This document shows, piece by piece, positions 25,724 to 36,660 of a stretch of 64,000 nt of DNA. Source of the DNA: Holacanthus passer (taxonomy: Eukaryota > Chordata > Actinopteri > Pomacanthidae); NCBI GenBank assembly GCA_025331565.1, contig JAFREQ010000166.1, forward strand, positions 937,989 through 1,001,988. Direction: 5' to 3'. Numbering within the stretch: position 1 is the first letter of the stretch; each line of letters opens with the position of its first letter. The notes beneath the pieces are model-generated. The model searched no databases and was not told where the DNA came from. It saw only the letters and a program-made list of their open reading frames with translations. The translations under genes and the position numbers were made by a program.

Positions 25724-26326
25724 TCACTATCCATCACAACAGGCAACAAAAAGAAAGAAGCAACTGAATCACTGTCTTGTTGCACAAACAGGTGAAACAG
25801 AGAAAGTCCTCCTGTAAAAGACGAAGGTGTGCAGGGAGAAATGAAGACAGAACAGAAAAAAAGGAGGGGGGGATCATTTATCCTGTGACTTTCTGGGAGC
25901 ACATAAAAGAAGTCTACTACACGAGAGACAGAAAGAAGCAACGAGAGAGAATTAATGAAAGATGCGAGAAAGAGAAACAAGTCCAGATTACATTTAGTCC
26001 CATGGTGCATTTTTTCTTGGCAGTGACATATAGATCTCATTACTTTTCAGTTTATTAATTCATGGTCAGTTTATCTAAAAAAATTTATCTCAGCTATCTG
26101 GTTCCCTGGTTGATCAGATGCTTCCATCCTCTCCATCAAGAATTTAATGATGTTCAGTAGTTACAAGGATTATTGATCACCATCAGCAACATACAATCTG
26201 TCACATAGGAATAGAATTAGTCCTTCAAAGACCATTCAAGTGTGATTGGAGTTTTTATTACTCTTGTATTCCCTCATCATTTACACGACTATGCTTAAGT
26301 CTGGGGTGTCTTATATTTCTATTAGG

Positions 26327-26610
26327 GCTGCAACCAATGATTATTTGCATCATCAATTATTCTGCTGATTAATTTATCAATTAATCTTTTGGTCGATGTA
26401 AGAAAAAAAAAAAAAAAGACTGTGAAAAAGGCTCACCAGAATTTCAGCCCAATGAGATGTCATCAAATGTTTTGTTTTGCCCGTCATTCAATCAACTATA
26501 ATGTATAATAAACAGAAAATTCTTACACTTGAGAAGTGTGAAATCAAATGTTAAAAATTGACTTAAAGAATGAATCAGTTGTTAAAATAGTTAAACTTCT
26601 ACAATTTCAC
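26327..26610 (+). mobile_element. Non-autonomous DNA element (hAT-like, GGGCTGCAACCAATGATTAT family)
   Basis: Starts GGGCTGCAACCAATGATTAT and has the runs of ATTAAT/ATCAATTAAT and TTTTGGTCGATGTAAG typical of this abundant fish family. Assigning it to hAT is from memory. Related copies lie near 28,755, 46,955, 47,430 and 56,150. Confidence 0.6.
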
Positions 26611-28754
26611 TTCTCAATAAGCTCTACCTTTTATCAATAAAGAAAACACTACAAAAAAGTTATTTAAAACTAACCCAACCCATAAATTTGTTGAGCTGAT
26701 ACTTTCATTCCAGTATTGCCTCAGGTATATCAGTATCACATGTCAGTACAAATATCTGTCATCCAATCATTCTACGCATTCTGGATTTGGAGAATTGTGA
26801 CACCGCTAAGTGTAATAAAGAAATAAATTCAAAGAAACATATCTGTATGCAGATTTTTTCCCCACTGTAGAGAACATAACTCCTATGAACCCAACTGTGG
26901 CATCTGTGTAGTTACACCTTTAATACACAAAGTTGACAATGTTTAGTAATTATTTTCAGTGACTATCAATAAGGAAGAAAGCAGATATTTAATTCTTGTT
27001 GTGTAAAATCTGGCTTACAGGGAACTGGAACAGTTGAGAAAAAAAAAACCATCTGAGAGGTATTTGTCACTTTGCTCATGCATGACAAAACAGTCAAAAA
27101 GGAAACAACGAAGGAGGGAAAGTGTTAATTATGCATTAAGAAATCAAACCCTCAGTTTGATCAAAATGTTCATGACAGTTTCATGTCATTCAGTTACTTG
27201 TTATTCAACTACTTGAAGTTTGGAGACCGCAGCATAAAGATGCAGAAACAGCGTCTATCTCACAGATCCCCTCAGAGGACAGTGCGCCTCTGCTGTATAT
27301 AAATCAACATTAGCCTCATGATTAAAACAGCACTACACGGCAAGGAGTTCCGCGTCGTGAGAAGAAGTAATCCTGGTATTTATGAGCGAGGATAAAAGTG
27401 GCAGCTGAGGGGAGAAAATGTACTGTCAGGCTGATTTACTGTCCAGAAGAACAGTCTTCATTATTGATCCTACAGTCCTGCCCAGATTTCTGTTCTCACT
27501 CCATCAAGTGGTTCTCAGACAGTCTCTGTGGCATAGCAAACTTTTAGGAATGCATTTTTTTACTGAATCATCTCAGGAATAGAGTACATAGTTAGAAGAG
27601 AATATAGTTTCTTAAATGCATGTATATGTGCATTTCTGCTACAAAACCCGAACAATCTAAACAAAAAAAAAAACCTTAATTTCTCATTGTCAAAACAAGT
27701 CATTTCTCATTTTATTGGATGGACAATATCATTTGTCAAGGTTTTCCAAAATGCATATGCATGTGGCCATTTTCTGATCAGCCACCTCCAAACCTAACCA
27801 AATCTCTATCAACGCAATGTTGATAGAAGACCAGATGTGAACATCAGTCTCCTCTGTGAAAGTAAGGCTTTTTATTGACCCAACCATCCACATAGCCCCC
27901 TACCAAACAGGTTATGATTATTAATGTCACTTTTTTAGTTTTCCAGACAGAAAATTAAGCACTTTGTCACTTCATTCACACAAATTTAACTGCTGGACTG
28001 TTTATTGTTGCAAGTGGCAAGGATGCGTCATTGACCTGGTATGCAATCACACAACCTCAAAAGAAACATGTTTGTTAAAGTCATACATGAGAGCAGGCAT
28101 ATGTCACTTTCCTGTCACCAGAACGACCACGCCCCCTTTTGGGTGAAAACAAGCACTGTAAAAGTGCCAACACCAAATTGAGAGACAACAACGGTAAACT
28201 ATGGGACCCAGCCACTCAATACGTATACATTTGTGGCAAGCATGTCATCGCAAGTTAGTTAATGATGTAACTGAGTAAAAGACATGCGTGCTGAGTGCAT
28301 CTGGAGAAGCAAATGAGAAAAGAGTCTTAGTGATGTTGTAACTAAAGTTTTTACTGTGAAAAAACACCTGCTAGAGATAAGTTTTCTTTAACAGTTTGTC
28401 CACTCGAAAGACTGCTGGAAGCAGAGGGTATTTTAACATTAATTCACATAAATTGAACAGAGCTACCTTCTGATAAAGAAACTTGTCAACAGCACGATTC
28501 TGAGTCTGTTATTCTTTGTCTGTATGGTTGCTAGTCTTTGTCATCCTAAGTCTATTAAAACCTCTCTGTCCCTCACCCCTTCTCCTGTTTATCCAGCTGT
28601 AAATCATACAGACTGACTAGCTGGACTGAGCGACACACTCGAGATCAAATCGTTAACCTGAATGTGTCACAGCATCTCCATCCTCACACCAACTCAACTA
28701 CAAACACTACAGCGAACTTAAAACAATGCACAGGGTCGGACTAGTTACAAATAC

Positions 28755-28800
28755 GGCTGGAACCAATTTTCATTATCAATTTTGTTTTCAATTAATGCAT
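28755..28800 (+). mobile_element. Short fragment of the same DNA element
   Basis: GGCTGGAACCAATTTTCATT followed by ATCAATTTT and CAATTAATGC resembles the first 45 bp of the element at 26,327. The remainder cannot be followed. Confidence 0.4.
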
Positions 28801-29310
28801 TTATGACAACTTGACCTGACAGTGTCGAAAATGATGTTTTCAAATGAATCAACTACTGTTATAGCATTAAGTTCTGCATACAGTCTAATCAATGTGTTGA
28901 GGATTGTTAGAGAGGTTAGAGGTTAAAAATCATAAAAATCACCTCCCTGTTGATGGACTGGCCATAATTATAATTGGAGATTACTCTTGCCAAAAGGTTG
29001 TAATATTGTATAAGCAACTAAAGTCATTTTTATTGATTAATCTGTTGATGCATTTTACAATAAATCAATTCATCAGCTGCCTCAGTGTGTGCATTGCTTT
29101 GTTTTCTTTTGTTTGCAACAACAAATTCACTTATTTCCCATTCTTCTATTTTTGATGACTTTAATGACTGAATTTCCAGGTTAAAGGTGCCCTCACCTTT
29201 GTCCGTGCAGTGAAATGTCAAAAGAAAGAGGGAAACATGCCTGTTTGCTCGGGCTTCTCTGCCAGCACAGACTTTGCACACAGCTATCGGGAATGTTTCT
29301 TTCCAACGTG

Positions 29311-29782
29311 CAATGACTTAAATCTGTTGCATTCTGTTTCAGAACAGGAAAAACGTTTAGCATCCTATTTTTTAGTTGTAAACCGCTTCCCATGTTTGTT
29401 TGTGTAAGCACTAATGAGAGACCAAAATACTTTACAGATTTATACTGTATGATCATTAGGAGTTTAATACAAATTATATTTTATAGGATGATGTACTGCT
29501 CTTTTGAAGTGAAATATATGAATATTCTGTATAGCATGGGTTGCAATATTGGGAAAATACTTGTCTGAAAACCTTTCTTGTTAAGGTTTGGATGGTGCTC
29601 TGTATGAAACATTAATGTCCTCTGCCAGTCACATGCCTGTTTAAGTGATGAACTGCACTACTTGTGGTTATATTTAGAGATGGTAACAGACGTTTTATAA
29701 TCGTGCTACGATTTTGTGGCCTGTGCTATAAAACTTTCAACCTTTGTGGCACCAGTGCTTTGTGCAAAAAAAGTTCATGTAT
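29311..29782 (+). repeat. Unclassified dispersed repeat, copy 2
   Basis: Partner of 14,849-15,341, differing by scattered substitutions and small indels. The homology ends at GTGCAAAAAA in both copies, which may mark the element's true 3' end. Confidence 0.75.
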
Positions 29783-30084
29783 ATCCCTGAAGTGCACTGA
29801 CAAATAGGTTCGGACACTGAAAGTCTAACCAAAGCAGAGCGTGCAAACTCTAGTTTGCTAAATGTAGATAAATATATTTATTCAATTATTATTATTTCCA
29901 ACAATCAACTAATGTTTCAGCGTTTCTTGGCCTCCTGGAGGCAGCAGACATAGCGCAACAATCCATCTGATGAATGTAAGTCCAACAGTCACTTTCTTTT
30001 TAGCTCTGTTTTGTTCGACACAAACTACTGAGACAAGCATCAGGCTCTGCTCGTTCACCAGCTCGTTTCTAACTGTGCCTCTCC

Positions 30085-30350
30085 ATCTTTTGGTGCTGAG
30101 CAGGTAGCGTGCAGCGGGTTGAACAGAGCTTTTTCACTGAAAACAGCAGCCTGCTGCAAATGGAAACTACACTGATGAGAGCAGTGAGAGTGAACCAAAA
30201 CAGAAACGTTGCAGCAAGAATGCCAAAACAATGAGCTGGAAAACACTGTAAAGCTCCACAGAGCTGAGGGGAACCGCACCATTGAAGAATTCTCTGTGGG
30301 TTCATCACTACGAGCGACCTTTTTCACATAGGTGTACTCATGTGATCAAC
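30085..30350 (+). repeat. Unclassified dispersed repeat, copy A
   Basis: Shares TTGGTGCTG, CTGAAAACAG, ATGA(G/C)(G/C)AGCT, AGAATTCTCTGTG(G/A)GTTC and TACGAGC(G/A)AC with 61,828-62,030. Moderately diverged; it contains no plausible protein. Confidence 0.5.
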
Positions 30351-32309
30351 TATTACTAGGCTACTTTAGTATGAGTTGAAGTGCCAAAATATAATTTGTT
30401 GCTTTTGAGAGGACCTGTCTCCAGTGAACTGTGCTCTCAGGATTCAGCTCAACTAATATGACTCTGATTTTTGTTAACATTTTCTTTGCATTTTGCAAAT
30501 GATCATCTACACATGCATCTTCCCTGAACGTGCAACTGATCGTTAATGACAAGGTCTAAAGCTGTGCTGTACTTAATAGATTATAATAACAGTTTGTGTG
30601 TGAACCATATTTTATTTGCACAAGATTTTTAAAATACCATCTTTTGAGGTATTGGAGGCTCTGTAGCGTGAGTTATAAAAGCAGGTGACAGTCAAGGTAA
30701 CACAGCCAACAAATGTGTTTGCAGTAGACCATCGACAGCAGAATAATCTCATCTGGTGTGATAAATCCCAGCTCCAACAGGTCACTGAGTTTAAATTGAC
30801 CAGCATTTATTCATCACAGCTCTGTGTGTAATTTAGCTCATTGGCACTGCAAAACAAGGAAAAAAAACTGTGTGTGTGTGTGTGTGTTCCTGCCAAGAAA
30901 CGTTTCTATCACTAAAACTAAATTCTACTGACAGCCAATCAGGAGAGCACACACGCCACACTTGACTTGGAGAGCAGTGTCACCGCAGTCAGGCACTCGC
31001 TATCAGGCGGAAATCTTATTTATGCATTAATCATCTTAGGAAGGCTGAATCCTGCTGGTTCTGGTCAATACACTGCAGGTGGGTGGCAGGAGGAGAGAGA
31101 GGCAGCGACAGAGGGAGAAAGACAGCGAGCGAGAAGAAAAGGGCATACTGGTTAGGGAGAGCCGTCCCAGAGTTAAAAGGTCACAGAGAATCATCGCGGC
31201 GAAAACACCAAACCTGTATTCTCACAGGATAAAGTGGATTTTCAAACATTACCATGGAAACTGCTGATATGCCTCATGAACACTAAACGACATCAGCATG
31301 AAAGGTCTACAGGCCTGAACATATGCAAACAATCTGACTGTGACTCAAGATTATTGTTATCTCAGTCAGATTGCTATCATTCAGGAGCCCTGTGTGGGAA
31401 GATGCAGACAGAGCAGGAGGGAGGGCGGGATGTATGGTTCTAATATTATCCAGCGTTTTGATGGTCTGTGGCTTTGACCATATTGTTACAGGATATTTTG
31501 CATAGTGTCATGTAATCATATCGGAGAGAGAACGTCAGTGTGGATCTTTGGCAGGAAGGTGTGGGTAGGATTCAGACACATACTCTTCAACTTCAGCATT
31601 TGCAAAAGTTCTCAAGCAGCAGCAATTTGCAAAATGTCACTGAGATAGATGGAAAATAATGTTCACCACGTCCACACAGCATCATTCACTGCTGCTCACA
31701 GTCACATAAACTGAAACTTTTTGACATTTTTCAGCTCCGCGAGTCACTCACTCAATTCAAAGTGACAACAGAGCACGGTAGGGCAATTTGATTTTGCCAT
31801 ATTAACATATACATTTTAACACACATTGATGCTGTTCTTGGTCTTGTGGATTACTTTCAATCTAATTTAAGAGTGCAGGTTATGGTTTATCATCATCTCT
31901 TTTGTTTAACTTACTACATGCCTAGAGTTGAGGACGCAGCTGTGCTCATAGCAGGCTGTCGCATCTCTGTTATGAGCCATGTGTGGTGTTTGTATAGAAC
32001 ATAAGTAACCTGGTTATTTACACATGATTGTTATGGAGCGGTGTGAGAAAATGAAAATGCAAATTAAGCAGCAGCCAGCAGTTTCAATTAATGATATGAT
32101 GGTAAGTGTCAGCTCCCAAAGTGTCTCCCTGCAGAGTCTTCCTGGAAGACATCAGCTGTTGCGAGTAGTGCGGATTTTTTTTAACAATGTAATTGCACAG
32201 TGAAACATCACTCTTTAGTTCAACTTCTCAAGACTTTAAATGCAAATTACATGCAACCATGGTTTGAAGAAACCAAAGTTTGGGGGACCTTCTATGTCTG
32301 TAGTCACCA

Positions 32310-32530
32310 CTCTCTAGTCTCGCTCAATGTCCCGCCCACGGCACTATCTGACTGACAACACGTCACGAGTTAAAGCCTACGAACACTGAAGGCTCATGTA
32401 CCACAGACAGGCTGCTCTGGTGAGCCAGCAGACCAGTGACAAAGGGAAGGCAGCAGATATTGTAGAAGTTGCAGTAAACGTCACAGTCTTATGATCCATT
32501 TCTATGATGACAAGCACACGCAGCTTTTAA
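32310..32530 (+). repeat. Same dispersed repeat family, copy 2
   Basis: Begins with GCTCAATGTCCCGCCCAC and CTATCTGACTG, shared with copy 3, and continues to TATGATCCATTTCTATGATG, shared with copy 1. It therefore bridges the other two. Confidence 0.65.
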
Positions 32531-33934
32531 ATTAGTCACTCATCCCTCATTCAATCATTGAGCTTCAGTATAACAGCACGCATCTGTCTTGTCTGTCTTT
32601 TAATTGCAATTCTGGATTAAGGACTACACTCCTCAACACCAAACAGTCAACAGTTCATATGTATGCTAAATCTGACAGGACCTGAATGCAGCATCAGGAA
32701 AAGCTGCTGTAGGGTGACATGGGAGTAGTAAAAACTGAAAAACACTCGTGCATCTCCTGCGGCACAACTCTCTCGTTTTTGCTTTTTTTTTTCAGTTGAT
32801 TAATTCATCTTTTTATGAAATTCTGACAAATGAATAGCGATTTCAAGGAAGGTGAGGCCTTCGGTGTATAGTAATAATAATAATAATAATACAAGCAGGG
32901 ATAACAAACCCAGGAGCCAAATGTAATCTCCATTTCCATCATGGCTACATCAGCGAGGAATCAACTTGGATTGATACTGGAGACGTGAAACAATAATGCT
33001 GCCAGCAGCTCGAGGGACGGCGAGTGCATTACCAAACCAATAAAGGCTGCGTCCACTAATTATCTCTGCTCCTTCCGTCTTTGTTTACAAACTGATTTAT
33101 GAGTCAACAAATACCCTGAGTTTGCCTATGGGATGGAGAGAGATACTCATTACTGTCACAGTGGCAGGGGAGCGTGTGTGCGTCTGAAATATTACCTCTC
33201 ATTGGGGGAAACACCTGGCGGAACAGTTTACGGTGAATTTAAAACAAGCAAAGATGCAGACAACTTGTGGTATTTGATTTGTAGCAAATGCTGAAAAATT
33301 TTATACCAATGGAAAGATTTCTATCACATTTAGTGTACGCTCTAGGGGTGTGACCAAAAACAAATTATTTGGACATGCACAGATAAAGCGCTCTCAACAG
33401 ATACGACAAACAATTTTTTTCTCAGAAATATTCATCCCCCACACCAACACCACACTGCATTCATAACTCATCAAAAACACACTGACATCACACACACACA
33501 CACACTGCTACAATCATTGGACGTCACTTTACAATGTTCATCAAGGACAGAAATCCATGTTTAAAATTATCTCATAACATCAACAGATCTTGTCTTATAA
33601 TCAGGGTATGCGAGTAGCCGACGAAGAAGCATGACTTTCCATGAGGCCAAAAATATAAGCAAACAGGCTAAAGGTTAAAATCATGAAGGTGTATTCAGGT
33701 TTAAGGTCAATGCTCCAACATTCGGTGACGTTCAACCTCAATAACTTTTCACCAAATTATTTCTGCTGTGTGACTCATGTTCCGCAGGTGTTGTTTTTGC
33801 CTCATGATACAATACTGAAGCCGGACAGAAGACAGGAGCCGCTGGGCTGAAGTTGGGGACCGTCTCAGAAGTGTATGCTAATTGGGATCTTTTCAAATTT
33901 CTCAATATCATTCTCATTTTTAAAACGTACATCT

Positions 33935-33998
33935 CAGTGCTCAATGTCCCGCCCACAGCGCTATCTGACTGGTTACATGTCACAAGTAACAGCCTGTT
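33935..33998 (+). repeat. Same dispersed repeat family, copy 3 (5' part)
   Basis: Contains GCTCAATGTCCCGCCCAC, GCGCTATCTGACTGGTTACA and GTCACAAGTAACAG. The 3' part of the family is absent. Confidence 0.6.
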
Positions 33999-35151
33999 CT
34001 GCGAGAGTGTAGCAGCACCACAATCAGGCAAATGAGTGACACATACCTTTTTCATTTCTCTATTCAGTAAATATTTTATTCTATTGCACAATGTATTTGA
34101 GATCTGAGCTCCCACACACATGCCCAGTCACAAAACACATGGGTTGACATGTCAAGAACACAGCTCAACCCAAGGCATCATAGGATTGCCCATAGACTGC
34201 TAAAAACCATGCCAACAACAACACCAATAATAAAAATAATAATAATCACAGAAGACATTCAGTGTTAGAATTATTCTGGATGTATTTTACAAAGTCTTCA
34301 TAAAGACATTGTCGTTCAAGTCTAGATAACATAGCTTCTGAAATATGATCGGAGCAGAGCCCACATTGGAACGGTGTGACAAAAAAAATGCAGAAAAGTA
34401 GAAAAAAGTGAAAAAGTATTTTTTTCCAGTATGTTAGATACATAAAATATAAAACCAGAAACCGGCCCAACCCTAAAACACAACACGTCTGTTTTGTCTT
34501 TTCACTGCAACTTCGCATCAAGATTTAGGGAATTATTACTTTTAAAAGTAACAGCGGCAATAAAACTGCCTTTTATACTATGATGTTTATATTTTGCAAT
34601 TAATCTGCAGTTTACATGCAGGCTATACCGTGAGCAGGGCAGAGCCAGACAGATCACGGCTCAACTTTGTTCCATTACACCACAAGTACAAACTATGAAC
34701 AGCTATGTTAGAAAATATTGTTAATCAAAAGTCAAAAGGCAAAAGCTGTGGACATTTCAGCACTTTAAACAAAACGTTTCAGATCTGTGCCTCTGACTGG
34801 CTTCTTCTCCATAGCAACAACAGCTAAGGCTCATGGGTATCACAGTATTTAGACCCATCCATTACACCAAGCTGTACAATCAACACATTATTTCTCATGT
34901 GGTGAAATGATAAAAGCTGACTGTCATGACAAAACTACAGTAGTGTGAAATTATATATGAGACTCCTGTGTTTCATGTTGGGGGAACATGCATTGGTTGA
35001 ACCCACACTGTCCACAACTTTCTACACATTTGCTCTTTGTTTGAGAAGTTTGAGAATTGAAAGATATATTTTTTTGGTGGCTGAAGTCACTTCCAGTGTA
35101 GCATTTAAACTCCAAAACATATTTCATCCAGATTTCAAAAAACAGGAAATA

Positions 35152-35860
35152 CAAGTACAGTGCCAAAAGTATGTGGACACAGTAAATACTTAAAGGTTCT
35201 GGAAACTTGGCTCTCTTTTTTCTTATATGAAAAAAACGTGTTTAGGTATTATTTTAAGACTTTGAACACAACAACTAAAATAATCCGCTTCATCAGGTTT
35301 ATGTGAGAGGTTTGATAGTTAAAGAAAAATGAATACAGGTATATCTTCTGAGGAATAGTCAAAACTTTTCTAACTTTGGCAGAAAATAGTGTTTTCATGT
35401 AGGAACTCATCCCTCATAGTAAAACACAGACTGAAAAAATAGGTTTATGGGGCCTTTAAACACATATGTGATAGTTGAACATGTTATAAATAGAATGGCA
35501 TTTATGTGCTGCTCCAACAGCCTCCACTCTTCTGGTTTCAGGCTTTCCACCAGATTTTAGAACCTGGCTGCAGGGATTTACTCCCATTCAGCCACCAGAG
35601 CATTAGTGAAGCCCAGAACTGATGTTTGGTGATGAGGTCTGGCCCCAGTTCATCCCAGAGGTGCTGGATGGGGTTGAGGTCAGGACTATGTGCAGGCCAG
35701 TCAAGTTGTTTCACATCAAACCATTTCTTTATGGAGCATTGTGCACGGGGGCATTGTCAACTTGAAACAAGAAAGGGTCAAACACAAACTGTCGACACAC
35801 AGTTGGAAACACACTGTTGTCTAAAATATTGCATATTGCAGCATTAAGATTTTACTTCAT
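35152..35860 (-). mobile_element. Tc1-like DNA transposon relic
   Basis: Begins with GTGCCAAAAGTATGTGGACAC, the terminal word of a common fish Tc1-like family. From 35,460 on it contains the minus-strand transposase region: the complement of about 35,650-35,705 reads as the Tc1 block SPDLNPIxHLWDE in broken frames. The segment at about 35,192-35,460 between terminus and body appears to be a nested insertion. Confidence 0.7.
35192..35460. mobile_element. Possible small element nested in the Tc1-like relic
   Basis: The segment starts TTAAAGG and ends CCTTTAA, i.e. with short inverted termini, and separates the Tc1 end from its body. No clear target duplication. Class unknown. Confidence 0.35.
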
Positions 35861-35980
35861 TGGAAGAGAAACAATCAAAACAGCTCCAAGCCAAAAGTAG
35901 ACAGGGGTGTCCGTCTAACAGTTTAACACCTAATGTCTTTCTTCATACACTCATACACTCCAGTCAGGTGAAGCATCAGA

Positions 35981-36016
<36 letters not shown>

Positions 36017-36089
36017 GTGCACGCACAACCACACACACACTCCAGCAACAAACACACTGTACAGCAACTCCAGAGAGCAAAATGCATGA

Positions 36090-36125
<36 letters not shown>
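35981..36125. repeat. Cluster of (TC)n and (AC)n microsatellites
   Basis: (TC)8 then (AC)n at 35,981-36,016, and (AC)17 at about 36,091-36,125, on the left flank of the CpG-rich patch. Confidence 0.9.
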
Positions 36126-36130
<5 letters not shown>

Positions 36131-36357
36131 GGGAGTGATTTGCCTAAGCAGCACAGAGGTGCAGCAGCTGATAGCAGACTGTGGCTGGAGGCTGCAGACA
36201 CTTTGCTCCTCAGCAGCTCCTCCAGCAGCCCTGCGCCGGGCTATGACTCATACTGAGGCTGCAAACCAGGAGACTAACACACACACACACAAACAACAAC
36301 CACAACAAGCATCTGCACCAGGCTCGACCCGGAACACGTCTCTGCGCTCTCTCTTAC

Positions 36358-36660
36358 CTCGCTTTAATGCTGCAGAAACAAACTCAGATCCTCCTCTCAG
36401 GTGTCTGCTGCTGCCTGGCCGCTTCGTCTCCTCCTCCTCCGCCGAGACGTCGCATCTCTCCCGCGGTCCTGATGGAGAGAAAGATCCGCGCAGAGATCAC
36501 CAGACCTGGCCCGAGCTGAGCGTGAGGCCCGGCGGGGTGTGTGGACAGGCTGCGGGCTGAGGACTGCTCCTGTGTGCCTCCGAGAGTCCGGTCAGTCTGA
36601 TGGATGTCGCTCGGCTTCCTCCAGGGGTGGAGGGCTGACGCTCCTGCCGCGTTCACGGAC
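36358..36660 (-). promoter_or_regulatory. CpG-rich candidate promoter and non-coding first exon (minus strand)
   Basis: GC- and CpG-rich in an AT-rich neighbourhood. The minus strand ends an exon-like segment in GCGAG|GTAAGAGAG, a perfect donor (GT at 36,357-36,356). Open frames on both strands here are composition effects with no recognisable protein. It most simply marks the 5' UTR exon of a minus-strand gene with a very long first intron running left out of the window; the gene is unknown. Confidence 0.45.

Larger units (their letters stand above)
24851..29310. other. Gene-free stretch
   Basis: Holds the DNA-element fragments at 26,327 and 28,755 and a poly-A run. The stretch at about 27,230-27,480 is compositionally less repetitive and could be tested as a conserved non-coding element. 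Confidence 0.4.
30351..36000. other. Gene-free stretch left of the 36.4-kb CpG patch
   Basis: Holds repeats at 32,310, 33,935 and 35,152. Near 30,935 is a CCAAT-box word and at about 31,078 a GCAG|GTGGGT donor-like site on the plus strand, too weak to call an exon. About 33,000-33,130 is non-repetitive and may be conserved. Confidence 0.4.

Noticed and set aside
33738..34121. 127-codon minus-strand frame
   Set aside because: Overlaps a dispersed repeat copy and has no recognisable motif or splice context.
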